A stretch of 27,263 nt of DNA from Deltaproteobacteria bacterium (GTDB taxonomy: Bacteria; Desulfobacterota; Syntrophia; Syntrophales; UBA2210). This document shows positions 1-8,031 of this stretch, one piece after another. Position numbers and translations under genes: made by a program. The DNA is taken from assembly GCA_016935935.1 (NCBI GenBank), contig JAFGPZ010000259.1, positions 1 to 27,263 of the forward strand. Direction: 5' to 3'. Below the pieces are notes generated by a model. That model made no database searches. It had not been told where the DNA came from and saw only the letters and a list, made by a program, of their open reading frames with translations. Each line of letters begins with the position of its first letter. Position 1 is the first letter of the stretch.

Positions 1-318
1 ACCTCGTAATGAATTGACACGATAACCGACAGAAATGATCATATCCAGGTTATAGTATTCGATATTACGAGTTATCTTCCTGTCACCTTCAATTTGAACT
101 GTTGCAAATTTTGCAACAGTTGCCCCCTTTGATAATTCCCCTGTTCTGAAGACATTAGAAATATGCCGCGAAACGACCGACTTGTTTCTTTGAAACAATC
201 CTGCCATTTGATTGAGATTCAACCAAACTGTTTCTTTAATTAATTTAACTTCCAAAGATGCCTGCCCGTCTTCTGTCTGATAAATAAGTATTTCGCCGGT
301 ATTTATTTGTTCATTCAT
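1..318 (-). CDS. RhuM-family protein, N-terminal part (cut by window edge)
   Basis: The reverse strand reads 106 codons without a stop from an ATG at 318 to the window edge, so the C-terminus is missing. The product begins MNEQINTGEILIYQTEDG and continues with a KETVWLNLNQMAGLFQRNKS helix-turn-helix-like stretch and a NLDMIISVGYRVNSLRG ending. This order (YQTEDG, VWLNQ-like, DMI.SVGYRV.S.RG) is the hallmark of the RhuM/YhfG-associated virulence family, often found on genomic islands and described only as a probable DNA-binding protein. A GAGGAA ribosome binding site lies 11 bases upstream of the ATG. The gene points away from the conjugative genes and is probably island cargo. The molecular function is unknown. 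Confidence 0.85.
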   Translation of the reverse strand, partial: MNEQINTGEILIYQTEDGQASLEVKLIKETVWLNLNQMAGLFQRNKSVVSRHISNVFRTGELSKGATVAKFATVQIEGDRKITRNIEYYNLDMIISVGYRVNSLRG

Positions 319-383
319 ATGTCAGTATTCCTCTGTTGCTTGAAATATCCACTCACATTAATCCAAGTATTACGTCCCCGGAA

Positions 384-557
384 TTACCTCCTATGAAAGA
401 ACTCGGAAGCAGCTCGGAAGTTAATGTCCTCCGGGTTGATTTGCGGACAAGGTAATTCATCGAAAACAGACTGAACGATGCACCGCAGTGACCGGCCATT
501 CTCCTTGAACTCAAGGGTCTTGCCTTCGTCTTTGACTAAAAAAGATTGTATCATCAT
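384..557 (-). pseudogene. Decayed AlbA_2/RecG-like (schlafen-type) ATP-binding protein fragment
   Basis: A 57-codon frame on the reverse strand combines two separate parts of the COG2865/AlbA_2 family. The front carries KTLEFKENGRSLRCIVQSV, matching the family's TLEFKE...L..IV.TV segment. It then jumps directly to FDELPCPQINPEDINFRAAS, which in full-length relatives lies over 100 residues further on. The frame then stops after FFHRR. I infer an in-frame internal deletion plus loss of the C-terminus. Upstream a short unrelated frame ends in an ATGA overlap, so the piece may still be translated, but a full enzyme is excluded. The family assignment is by eye. Confidence 0.5.
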
Positions 558-779
558 TTCACTATTACCACGAGCTTCTCTCTTCCCTTAATGGCCATTG
601 TCGAACTAAATACTTTTTTTATGCTTATAAAATTTCTGCATTTGCCAACACTGTGAGAATTGACTATGGAGTTATGATATTGATTTCCTGTATGTAATTT
701 ATGGAATGGCGGGGCATCACCGGCTGGCGTAAGCAATGCTGGAGTCGGTCCGTTGTGCATGCCTTGATTAGAGTGTTAA

Positions 780-1184
780 TTAGTGACATCTATATATATA
801 AACTAGTAGCCGATCAGGATAAGAAAGGTTCTTAAACATTGCTTTTGGAGCGTATAATCTATATTTTTGCCCTTCATATCTAGCTTCATACCTAACCGAG
901 TTTACTTTTTCTTCAAAAAAGTCATATTCCCAGAAATCATTTTCAGTTCGAGGAGAAATGAGTTTTCCCATAAAACCTATTTCTTTCTTTTGAAGGTCGG
1001 TCCTCATTATCGTCACCTTGATTTTGTCTGGCCACTTATCGTTTGCCTGCGCCTCTAATACCGATTTCGGAACGTAATAGTCAAAGTACTGGTTTTCGTA
1101 ACTGCACCTATATCGGATGGTTTTTACATGCTCTTTAAAAAGATCTATCTCAAACTGAATTGGCCCCTTCCATTCGTCGGACAT
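780..1184 (-). CDS. Hypothetical protein with two tandem homologous halves
   Basis: Unrecognised 134-residue protein. I start it at the ATG at 1184 (MSDEWKGPIQF) because AAAGGA sits 8 bases upstream; an in-frame extension of 36 residues to 1292 lacks a comparable site. The product contains an internal duplication. About residues 6-66 (F.IDLFKEHVKTIRYRCSYE, then YYVPKSVLE...PDKIKVTIMR) align with residues 84-132 (W.YDFFEEKVNSVRYEARYE, then LYAPKAMFK...PDRLLVYIYR). No signal peptide or membrane segment is visible. It lies between a decayed gene and a long non-coding stretch, so the context gives no function. Confidence 0.7.
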   Translation of the reverse strand: MSDEWKGPIQFEIDLFKEHVKTIRYRCSYENQYFDYYVPKSVLEAQANDKWPDKIKVTIMRTDLQKKEIGFMGKLISPRTENDFWEYDFFEEKVNSVRYEARYEGQKYRLYAPKAMFKNLSYPDRLLVYIYRCH

Positions 1185-1348
1185 AACTTTTTCCTTTCTT
1201 ATTTTTTGAGCTCCAATGCCAAACTGATCAACGGGTTCACCTTGATAAGTTGATATTTGGTGGCTATTCAGGCATATTTGCCCATATCCCATTATATCAA
1301 TATTATGGCATAATAACCGCGGTGGTTACGAGTGGATGCCATAAAAAT

Positions 1349-1385
1349 AAAATCCCATCTCTCCATTTGTGAGAAACGGGGTTTT
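1349..1385. terminator. Hairpin with T-rich flank, probable bidirectional terminator
   Basis: AAAATCCC at 1349-1356 pairs with GGGGTTTT at 1378-1385, with a short inner CTC/GAG helix. Read on the reverse strand the stem is followed by ATTTTTATG. No gene clearly ends here, so the role is uncertain. Confidence 0.35.
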
Positions 1386-1760
1386 ATTATAATCTGCCCA
1401 TGATTCCCTCTTTCTTTGTGATAAAAGGGCTAATCTTGTTTGCTATAATTTAAGTAAATCCAAGAATTACAATACTAAGTTGAAATTATTTGTCAAGGGT
1501 TTTCGATGTTTGGAAAATTCATGGTATTCATTTACTGTACGTAATAAAATTATCAAATCGAAAATTGCAGACAGCTTGCAAGTACACACAAAGATTAAAA
1601 TATTTTTTCGCCGATATTATTTCTTTATCTATAGGATCGAGTAAAAGATGTCACACTTACTCACCCCACATCTTCTCGTATTGTTGCTAATAGTCCCGCA
1701 TGCTTATGGCTAATACCCAGGATTTTCCTTTTGTCACAGGTTATCTTTAAACTTTCACAT
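1386..1760. other. Gene-poor AT-rich intergenic stretch
   Basis: Together with the bases either side, this forms a roughly 500-base gap between the divergent hypothetical gene and the AIM24 gene. One 66-codon frame (1490-1690) has no ribosome binding site and an implausible composition rich in Ser, Tyr and Cys. I see no RNA gene and no convincing promoter. Being divergent, the gap should hold promoters for both sides. Confidence 0.5.
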
Positions 1761-1794
1761 TAGTAGCACTCACGTTCATATATAGTAGCAAGAA
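1761..1794 (+). repeat. 34-nt element, copy 1 (upstream of AIM24 gene)
   Basis: The sequence TAGTAGCAC...GTTCATATA.AGTAG..AGAA recurs at 7992-8025 with 28 of 34 identical positions, four of the six differences being single isolated transitions. It contains TATAGT, which could act as a -10 box, and starts and ends with TAGTAG. It lies 26 bases before the AIM24 start codon, just ahead of the ribosome binding site. Promoter, operator or duplicated leader are all possible. Confidence 0.6.
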
Positions 1795-1819
1795 ACGATC
1801 AATTTCAGAAGGAGGCGAC

Positions 1820-2548
1820 ATGTATATTCTTCAGAAACAGGGTGAACTTTACTCAATAGAAGGCGGCAATTTTGAGATATTAAAAATACCCGTAACTCAT
1901 CAGGTGACACCTTTTGCCGAAGCTGGGAAGATGGCGTACATCGCTGGTGATGTAAATTTTGAAACTCATTTGCCTGATAACAAGGGTGTTGTGGGTGGGA
2001 TGTTAGGCAAGATAGTCGGAGCGGGCAAACGGTTAATGGCAGGTGAATCGCTATTTTTTACTTACTTTAAAGGCCATGGCGAGGTTGGATTTTCCGGAAC
2101 AGTGCCAGGACGAATAATGCCCATCGGCCTTAATGGGGGAACTGTTATAGCTCAACGTGACGCCTTCATTGCCGCCGTGGGGGATGTGGGTATATCCGTA
2201 GCCTTTCAAAAACGAGTCGGCGCAATTCTTTTTGGCGGTGAGGGTTTTATCTTGGAAAAGATATCAGGATCCGGAATCGCTTTTATTCAGGTTGCCGGCG
2301 ATCTTCTCTCTTTTGACCTGCGTGCCGGAGAAACAATGCGGGTGGACACCGGTTCCGCGGTCGCATGGGATGACAGTGTTACGTACAGCGTAGAGGTCAT
2401 AAGCAGTGTCAAATCTGCCCTATTTGGCGGTGAGGGGCTTTTCTTTACCACGCTTACAGGACCGGGCAAAGTAATTGTCCAGACAATGACCGTATCGAAA
2501 CTGAGGCAGGAACTCTGCACACCGATTTTAAAGAAATTGGGGAAATAG
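1820..2548 (+). CDS. AIM24 family protein (TIGR00266 type)
   Basis: A 242-residue protein of the AIM24/DUF124 family, a beta-rich fold with repeated glycine-rich strands. Family features visible are GGMLGKIVGAGKRLMAGESLFFTYF (residues ~58-82, shown as overlapping parts), the FGGEGF and FGGEGLFFTTLTGPG repeats near residues 135 and 200, and AGDLLSFDLRAGE. Bacterial members have no established biochemical role; the mitochondrial homologue affects membrane organisation. The start is well fixed by AGGAGG seven bases before ATG. It opens the plus-strand operon and is followed after one base by the HD-GYP gene, suggesting co-translation. Why such a protein heads a transfer region is unclear. Confidence 0.85.
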   Translation: MYILQKQGELYSIEGGNFEILKIPVTHQVTPFAEAGKMAYIAGDVNFETHLPDNKGVVGGMLGKIVGAGKRLMAGESLFFTYFKGHGEVGFSGTVPGRIMPIGLNGGTVIAQRDAFIAAVGDVGISVAFQKRVGAILFGGEGFILEKISGSGIAFIQVAGDLLSFDLRAGETMRVDTGSAVAWDDSVTYSVEVISSVKSALFGGEGLFFTTLTGPGKVIVQTMTVSKLRQELCTPILKKLGK

Positions 2549-2549
2549 C

Positions 2550-3257
2550 ATGGTAGAGGGCTGGCGGTTAATTCAGCTGATAACATCAAAAATATGCGCC
2601 AAAGATCTTAATGGAACAGGTTTCGACGCTTATACGATCAAGCATCAACAGCAGGTAGCCCGTATATCCAACGCAATAGCAAGAAAAATGGGCTTATCCG
2701 ATGATCGGATACTGCAAGTAACTCTTGGGGCACTTTTCCACGATATTGGCAAACTTTTCATTCCACGGAGGATATTGAACAAGAAAGGCAATTTAAGCGA
2801 TGCCGAATATGGGCTAATCAGAAGGCACTGTCTTAATGGAAGGATTTTGTTGGAATCCATCGGCATTGCCTTCCGCATATATCAGATAGCTTTTCAGCAT
2901 CATGAAAGACTGGACGGTTCAGGATACCCTCAGGGCCTGACCGGTTCTCAAATTCCGATTGAATCTCGAATAGTGGCAGTAGCGGACGTACTTGATGCTA
3001 TGACACACAACCGCCCGTATCGTCCGGCGCTTGGAGGAATAGATACTGTGCTGAATAAAATAGATTCAGGCAGGGGAACCCTATACGACCCTGAAGTCAT
3101 AGACATATGTTTTTTGCTTAATTCTGAAAAAGGATGGATTTTTGATGAAGATAGAAGAAAAATTGCCCCACAGCTATCCGGAAAGGAATATGGATTTGAC
3201 CACCGCAATGGAAATGAACCGGAAGGGGCTTCACTGCGCGAAGTACGGGGATTATAG
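2550..3257 (+). CDS. HD-GYP domain protein, probable cyclic-di-GMP phosphodiesterase
   Basis: A 235-residue protein that is almost entirely one HD-GYP domain. HDIGK lies at about residues 64-68, the HHERLDGSGYP signature near 117-127, and ADVLDAMTHNRPYR near 150. These residues bind the metal centre that hydrolyses c-di-GMP to pGpG or GMP in characterised members. There is no receiver or membrane domain, so it would act in the cytosol without a fused sensor. The domain proper ends near LLNSEKGWIFDED; the last ~35 residues are unrelated tail and overlap the next gene by up to 68 bases. Linking c-di-GMP turnover to transfer is inference from position. Confidence 0.9.
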   Translation: MVEGWRLIQLITSKICAKDLNGTGFDAYTIKHQQQVARISNAIARKMGLSDDRILQVTLGALFHDIGKLFIPRRILNKKGNLSDAEYGLIRRHCLNGRILLESIGIAFRIYQIAFQHHERLDGSGYPQGLTGSQIPIESRIVAVADVLDAMTHNRPYRPALGGIDTVLNKIDSGRGTLYDPEVIDICFLLNSEKGWIFDEDRRKIAPQLSGKEYGFDHRNGNEPEGASLREVRGL

Positions 3258-3681
3258 AGCTGCTATACGTAATTATACACAGGCAATCAGTTTATGTTCT
3301 TCTTATAAAACGCCCTATTACTATTGCACTGTGGCTTATATGCGTCTCGGGGATTATGAAGACGCGCTGAACATCATATCCGTATTGATTGATTCGTGTC
3401 CGCCAATGGCGTTTTTATATGAAATGCGTGGAAACATTTATTTCTGCCTGGAAAAATATATTAACGCTATTGAGGACTATAACAGGGCTATCAGAACAAA
3501 TCCTGATCTGGCCTCCGCTTATTATGGCCGAGGAGTTGCTTATGCGGAAACGGGAGATAGCAAGAAGGCTGTTGCCGATATCATTAAATCGTCGAACATG
3601 GGACATCCCGACGCATGGCTTTTGACAGTTGAAATGAGAAAAAAGAGGAAGGAGCAGGCTGCCCTGACGGGGAAAGAGTAG
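3190..3681 (+). CDS. Tetratricopeptide (TPR) repeat protein
   Basis: Four TPR-like units of about 34 residues are visible: [20 protein letters not shown], then [15 protein letters not shown], then [20 protein letters not shown], then [22 protein letters not shown] domains form helical scaffolds for protein-protein contacts. I chose ATG at 3190 because GGAAAGGA precedes it, though closely; starts at 3142 (TTG) or 3145 (ATG) would add about 15 residues and deepen the overlap with the HD-GYP gene. No signal peptide is seen, so it is probably cytosolic. It sits between the HD-GYP and lytic transglycosylase genes; a partner cannot be named from sequence. Confidence 0.8.
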   Translation: MDLTTAMEMNRKGLHCAKYGDYRAAIRNYTQAISLCSSYKTPYYYCTVAYMRLGDYEDALNIISVLIDSCPPMAFLYEMRGNIYFCLEKYINAIEDYNRAIRTNPDLASAYYGRGVAYAETGDSKKAVADIIKSSNMGHPDAWLLTVEMRKKRKEQAALTGKE

Positions 3682-3700
3682 CAGACGGAAAGCCATTACA

Positions 3701-4138
3701 ATGAAAAACCTGTTATCAACTTTATCTGTTGTCCTTCTTGTATATATTTTTTTTGTTGTTCCATCCCGTCCAGCCTTCGGTTTTTGTTTCGATGAAGCGG
3801 GTGTTCTGTTTGACATACCGCCAAAGCTGCTTCGGGCAATCGCGAAAGTTGAAAGCAATTATGATCCGGCTGCCGTGCACAGGAACAGCGATGGTTCTTA
3901 TGATTATGGGTTAATGCAGATCAATTCATGGTGGGCTGGCCGATTGGGTGAGGACGTATGGTCAACGATTGGTGATCCCTGTACCAATGTCATAATCGGT
4001 GCGGGAATACTGGCCGATCTGATAGAACGTCACGGATATGTCCGGGAGAGTGTCGGATATTACAACTCCCGGAACAAGAAGAAGCGAAAGCGTTATATTG
4101 ACAGGGTTTTCAAGGCAATGCGGGAGATCGGGGAGTAA
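3701..4138 (+). CDS. Lytic transglycosylase of VirB1/IagB type
   Basis: A 145-residue exported SLT-domain protein. Residues 1-26 form a signal peptide (KNLL, then a hydrophobic stretch, then PAFG before the likely cleavage). The SLT fold follows: [14 protein letters not shown] with catalytic Glu, then [14 protein letters not shown], then the VGYYNSRNK segment. These enzymes cleave peptidoglycan to open a path for secretion or conjugation machinery; the size and lack of extra domains match VirB1, PilT-island and IagB members. It lies 19 bases after the TPR gene and just before the NusA-like and coupling-protein genes, which supports a conjugation role. Confidence 0.88.
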   Translation: MKNLLSTLSVVLLVYIFFVVPSRPAFGFCFDEAGVLFDIPPKLLRAIAKVESNYDPAAVHRNSDGSYDYGLMQINSWWAGRLGEDVWSTIGDPCTNVIIGAGILADLIERHGYVRESVGYYNSRNKKKRKRYIDRVFKAMREIGE

Positions 4139-4144
4139 TGTGCG

Positions 4145-4930
4145 TTGTTGGACTTCGGGAAGATAGGTGAATCTCTGCATGATATGTCAAAAACATATCA
4201 GATCCCTCGCCTTGCGGTAATAGACGAAGTGGAGATCGCTCTTGGCTCCGCTCTAACAAGGGTACACGGCTATGACGTAGATGTACGAATCACGGGAAAC
4301 GGTACCCTTGACCTCAGAATGGTGGGATATAAGGGGACACGTGAAGGATGTACGATAAGCAGGATATATCCCGAAACGCTCAGCAAACGCACCGTCAGAT
4401 TTCTGCGCAGGCGGCTTGCGAGAAGTCTGAATGAGCGGGCGGTGCTGGAAGAATTCTTCACGCTTGCTCCGCTCCAGTGCCGTGTATATGAAGGGGAAAT
4501 ATATAAAACTCCCATCCCCGGCAAAGAGCTTTATGTAGACATCACGCATTATGACCCTTATTTCGGTATCAAGAGCTCAGCGTCAGCTGTTTGTAAGTTT
4601 ATCGAACAACCTTTATCTGAACGGGGAAGATACAGGCTTGGCGATATTCTTATGTTTTATGTTTTGCGTGTCCGGGCGGAACTCATCAACGGGTATCCCA
4701 GACTGGAAATCTATGCAAGCCGGTCATCGAAAAGCCTGGTGGACAAACTTATAAAAAAATACATGGCCGATAAAACCGGCAGACCGGCGAACGGCGATAT
4801 CAAGTGTATAAAGCGTGTAGCCGGCGCTTACAGCAGAGTAGTATCCACGGTACAAATAGATAAGGAAACACTGGACCGGGTATCGAAAGAAGTGAACGAA
4901 ACAATCAGGGTAGAACTAATTAATGTTTAA
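4145..4930 (+). CDS. NusA-like protein (NTD, S1 and shortened KH regions)
   Basis: A 261-residue protein whose order resembles transcription factor NusA. Residues ~15-60 (IPRLAVIDEVEIALGSALTR, then DVRITGNGTLDLRMV) match the NusA N-terminal RNA-polymerase-binding domain. Residues ~95-200 look like its S1 domain: the ERGRYRLGDILMFYVLRVRA segment and LEIYASRSSKSLVDKLIKKY correspond to NusA ERY..GD.I..YV..V and .LSR....L...LF. Residues ~215-260 (GDIKCIKRVAGAYSRVV, then RVSKEVNETIRVELI) match a KH1 start and end with the middle missing. Cellular NusA is longer and has two KH domains. The start is TTG, nine bases after GGAG. It overlaps the coupling-protein gene by eight bases. Homology is judged by eye. 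Confidence 0.6.
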   Translation: MLDFGKIGESLHDMSKTYQIPRLAVIDEVEIALGSALTRVHGYDVDVRITGNGTLDLRMVGYKGTREGCTISRIYPETLSKRTVRFLRRRLARSLNERAVLEEFFTLAPLQCRVYEGEIYKTPIPGKELYVDITHYDPYFGIKSSASAVCKFIEQPLSERGRYRLGDILMFYVLRVRAELINGYPRLEIYASRSSKSLVDKLIKKYMADKTGRPANGDIKCIKRVAGAYSRVVSTVQIDKETLDRVSKEVNETIRVELINV

Positions 4931-6335
4931 TATTAAAGCCAAAGCAGCAAAGTTCCGGAAAGACGAGATCACCCTTATAGGGGAGGGATATCGCCTCTCA
5001 GATAAAACCCTGGACGGAAAGATACCCCGGCCCCGGGAGATATATGTTCCTGACAGGGATCGCAGCGGTCACATGTGGTGTTTTGGAACCACACGGGTAG
5101 GTAAAACCAGTATTATAGAGAACATGGTAGAGCAGGATATCCGTAAGGGATATTCCGTAATCGTTATAGATCCGAAAGGTGAAATAAGTCTTTTTTCAAA
5201 GATTGTTCAGATAGCTGAAGAGACGGGGAGGTTAAAAGATCAGTTAATGCTTATGACCCCTATCTGTCCTGATTGCAGTGTACGGATAAATCCTCTTTCG
5301 CACTATAGCATGTCGGAAGAATTGGTCGGACATGTGGTTTCCGGCATTGATGTGGGAAAAGAAAAATTCTTCTTTAATGTGGCTTATGAAATATCGCTGG
5401 TAATCGTACAGGCCATGATTTTAACCGGGAGTAAGAGAGAAACGCATCATAGAAAGGCGTTTAACCTGAATGACATAAAAAACAGGGTATCTAAAGACGA
5501 GCTTAAAATGCTTCAGGGTGAGGTGAATGAATTTAGGAACGATTCTGATCCTGGCGTTGCTGATTACGCGACGCAGTTGAGTATGGATATCGAGAAAATT
5601 ATTGATTCCCCTCAAGACTACTACAGCAAAATCTCATCCAATCTCAGGGTTGCATTGATGGAGCTGACCAGTGGGAACATAGGAAGGATAGTCGGAACAG
5701 CGCGAGGCAACAAACTGATATCGAGATTAGAGAAGAACGAACCCGTTATTTTTGCGGCACATCTCGGCGCTTTGATAACCCGCAGGGCGGCTTACACGCT
5801 GGGGAAAGTAATTATATCCATGATCCAGAGTTTTGTTGGGCGCAGGCTTGCGGACGCGGGAAAGGTCAAGCCCCCGCTGTGTTTATACATAGATGAGGCC
5901 CAGGACCTGCTTTATCATGGTATCGACAACTTTTTTGCCAAGGCAGGGGGTGCCGACGTATGGATACATGGTTTTGCCCAAAGTGTATCTCAGTTGTATG
6001 CTCAGATCGGAAAAGATTACGGCAGGACGATTCTTGACAATACAAACACAAAGCTTTTTATGCGTGTGCCTGATGCGGATACCGCTTCCTATGTCGCTGA
6101 TCATTTCGGTGAGAAGAAAAAGTACGAATCTGTTCTCAACAGCTCCGGGGGAATAACTGTCAGGGAACAATCCGAGAATATTATAGACCCCACAGACATA
6201 CTGAATTTAAAGGCCAGGATCTTTTATTTAATGACTTACGGTGGAAGCTATAAGGGAAGAAGCATGGACAGTTCACCGTCAAACCTTGATGTAATATTCC
6301 CTTATGCCGGACTGGTCGGCCATGACGCAACTTAA
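4923..6335 (+). CDS. traD: Type IV coupling protein (TraD/VirD4-like ATPase)
   Basis: A 470-residue ATPase that would couple the relaxosome to the conjugation channel at the inner membrane. Walker A is GTTRVGKTS at about 55-63, followed by VIVIDPKGE (67-97 region). Walker B is LCLYIDEAQDL at about 317-327. The GFAQSVSQL motif and LDNTNTKLFMRVPD near 370-390 are typical of TraD/TraG ATPases. No N-terminal membrane helices are present, unlike VirD4 but as in some shorter coupling proteins. The adjacent HD-domain membrane protein might supply the anchor; that is inference. The start ATG overlaps the end of the NusA-like gene, implying translational coupling. Confidence 0.88.
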   Translation: MFNIKAKAAKFRKDEITLIGEGYRLSDKTLDGKIPRPREIYVPDRDRSGHMWCFGTTRVGKTSIIENMVEQDIRKGYSVIVIDPKGEISLFSKIVQIAEETGRLKDQLMLMTPICPDCSVRINPLSHYSMSEELVGHVVSGIDVGKEKFFFNVAYEISLVIVQAMILTGSKRETHHRKAFNLNDIKNRVSKDELKMLQGEVNEFRNDSDPGVADYATQLSMDIEKIIDSPQDYYSKISSNLRVALMELTSGNIGRIVGTARGNKLISRLEKNEPVIFAAHLGALITRRAAYTLGKVIISMIQSFVGRRLADAGKVKPPLCLYIDEAQDLLYHGIDNFFAKAGGADVWIHGFAQSVSQLYAQIGKDYGRTILDNTNTKLFMRVPDADTASYVADHFGEKKKYESVLNSSGGITVREQSENIIDPTDILNLKARIFYLMTYGGSYKGRSMDSSPSNLDVIFPYAGLVGHDAT

Positions 6336-7989
6336 AAAAAAGAACAGGTTTATAATACGGTTGGTGTTGTTTTGCGCGCTTGCCTTCCTGGGAATTGGTG
6401 TACTCGGGTACTGGCTGACTTACGTTCCCGCTGTATATGTGCGTTGCATCGAAATCATTATAGTTGTCGGGATATTTACTTTTACCGGCAGATTATTTTG
6501 GCGGAAAATACAAAAAAGACCCATATCTCCTATTCATAATGACACGCAGCCGGTCAAGGACAAAGCAAACCAAAAAACAAGCGTTCTGGAGAATTACAAC
6601 GTAGTAAATCTTCCGGACGGCGGCAGACGCATCGACATTGAAGATCTGTCACGTCTCTGGGTAGACACTGCCCGGCAAAAAAGCGGTACCGGGGTCAATC
6701 AGGAACAGCCGAGCAGTAATGTCCCCTCCCCCGAAAACAAAGACGGAGGACAGGAAAATAACAGAGAGCAGAAGTTTGCTCACCCTGACATCATCAAATA
6801 TTACCGGGACAATATTACAACAAGAAAAGTCGGGTTTATGAATGAACCTGTCCGGTTATCGACCGTTACAGAGATACTGAAACTCATTGACCTGTACGGG
6901 GAGTGTCCTTCCGTTGTTGACCTCAGCGCGACATACAGCGGGGCAGGTGAAACGGAACCGGACTACAAATGGTATGAAGTCTCGGTCACGGAGAAAAGCA
7001 CCACGTGGGATATATTGAGAATGTGCACCCTGCGGGAACATTTACTGAACGTCGCGAAGAAAGTCGAGAGCATGTATCCTGAAGACATAAGAACCCCTTT
7101 GTTTATCATTGCAGCGCTTGCACATGATATTGGAAAAATTCCCGGGTCCAGGGAAAAGGGTTACATAATGGGGGATCACCCTATAATCAGTATGGAGATA
7201 TTGAAAAATAAAGTTTCCACGTTTAACGACCTTCCTGAACAAGACATTAACAATATTACAACAGCGGTATTGAACCACCACAGGCCGGAAGCAGAAAACG
7301 AATGGACAGACTGCCTTCAGAAAGCGGACAGGAATTGCAGACAGCAGGAGTTAATGAAGTATACATCGCTCAGAGGTGAAGAATACAGGAAAACCGAAGA
7401 GATTGAAAATCTTTTGAATCCTCCCAGTCTCCGGGACAGAGAACAGGAAAAGCTCTCCTCCGAATCTTCGGCACAAAGCGAATATGAGAGAGTTGATATG
7501 TCATGGTTCGATATAGATGAGTTCTTTAGAAGGTTAAAACCGAGAATAAACAAATTAAGTGATGATGGTAAGTGGTTCCATGCGGTTTCAATGCCTGACG
7601 GGAACGTCTATGTCTGGATTGGCACAGTAACGGAGATCCTTCTTACCCTTGCCGGTGAGCACCAGGAGATAAACATCCTGTCCCTTGCCAGCAACAGTCA
7701 GGGGGAACACAGCCTGCTTGCTTCAGCTATGGACATATTCCGGGACAATAATTGTATAGATAAAGCGAAAATACAGGGCGGTTATTTTGGCAGGTGGTTC
7801 AAGGTGCTGCATCAATATCCCGCCAGCGAAAAAGGCAAGAAGTGCAGAGAGAGAACACATGGTTTTTTCGGTATACCCTTCAGGATTAACAGTTTTAATT
7901 GCAAACCGAGTGATCTTGAAAAGACAAAAAAAGACGACATCATAAAAAGCATCAAGAGTTTTTCGGTCAGCACCAAAAAAGACAACTGA
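6304..7989 (+). CDS. Membrane-anchored HD-domain protein, TraI_2/MobH relaxase-like
   Basis: A 561-residue protein; ATG at 6322 is an alternative start. Residues ~18-65 hold two hydrophobic segments (FIIRLVLFCALAFLGIGVL and VRCIEIIIVVGIFTF). A Gln/Asn/Pro-rich linker follows. The central HD domain has LREHLLNVA, ALAHDIGK (H274, D275) and AVLNHHRP. The C-terminal region (WFDIDEFFRRLKPRINKLSD, then DGNVYVWIG) recalls the TraI_2 C-terminal part. In SXT/R27-type elements a MobH relaxase with an HD hydrolase fold is encoded next to traD, as here. I do not see the N-terminal HxxP signature of MobH, and the membrane helices are unusual, so the relaxase function is unproven. Confidence 0.6.
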   Translation: MPDWSAMTQLKKKNRFIIRLVLFCALAFLGIGVLGYWLTYVPAVYVRCIEIIIVVGIFTFTGRLFWRKIQKRPISPIHNDTQPVKDKANQKTSVLENYNVVNLPDGGRRIDIEDLSRLWVDTARQKSGTGVNQEQPSSNVPSPENKDGGQENNREQKFAHPDIIKYYRDNITTRKVGFMNEPVRLSTVTEILKLIDLYGECPSVVDLSATYSGAGETEPDYKWYEVSVTEKSTTWDILRMCTLREHLLNVAKKVESMYPEDIRTPLFIIAALAHDIGKIPGSREKGYIMGDHPIISMEILKNKVSTFNDLPEQDINNITTAVLNHHRPEAENEWTDCLQKADRNCRQQELMKYTSLRGEEYRKTEEIENLLNPPSLRDREQEKLSSESSAQSEYERVDMSWFDIDEFFRRLKPRINKLSDDGKWFHAVSMPDGNVYVWIGTVTEILLTLAGEHQEINILSLASNSQGEHSLLASAMDIFRDNNCIDKAKIQGGYFGRWFKVLHQYPASEKGKKCRERTHGFFGIPFRINSFNCKPSDLEKTKKDDIIKSIKSFSVSTKKDN

Positions 7990-7991
7990 AA

Positions 7992-8025
7992 TAGTGGCAC
8001 CCATGTTCATATACAGTAGGGAGAA
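7992..8025 (+). repeat. 34-nt element, copy 2 (upstream of small membrane protein)
   Basis: Second copy of the element at 1761-1794, 28 of 34 positions identical, in the same orientation. It begins two bases after the TraI-like stop codon and its last bases (GGGAGAAG) provide the ribosome binding site of the next gene, which starts TTG at 8032. Confidence 0.6.
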
Positions 8026-8031
8026 GAAGTT

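Noticed and set aside
554..760. A 68-codon minus-strand frame ending at the AlbA-like fragment
   Set aside because: No ribosome binding site and no motif. Its end overlaps the fragment's ATG, but the composition (many His, Asn, Pro early) does not look like a conserved protein.
1490..1690. A 66-codon plus-strand frame in the 1300-1820 gap
   Set aside because: No ribosome binding site, atypical composition and no recognisable motif; more likely chance in AT-rich DNA.
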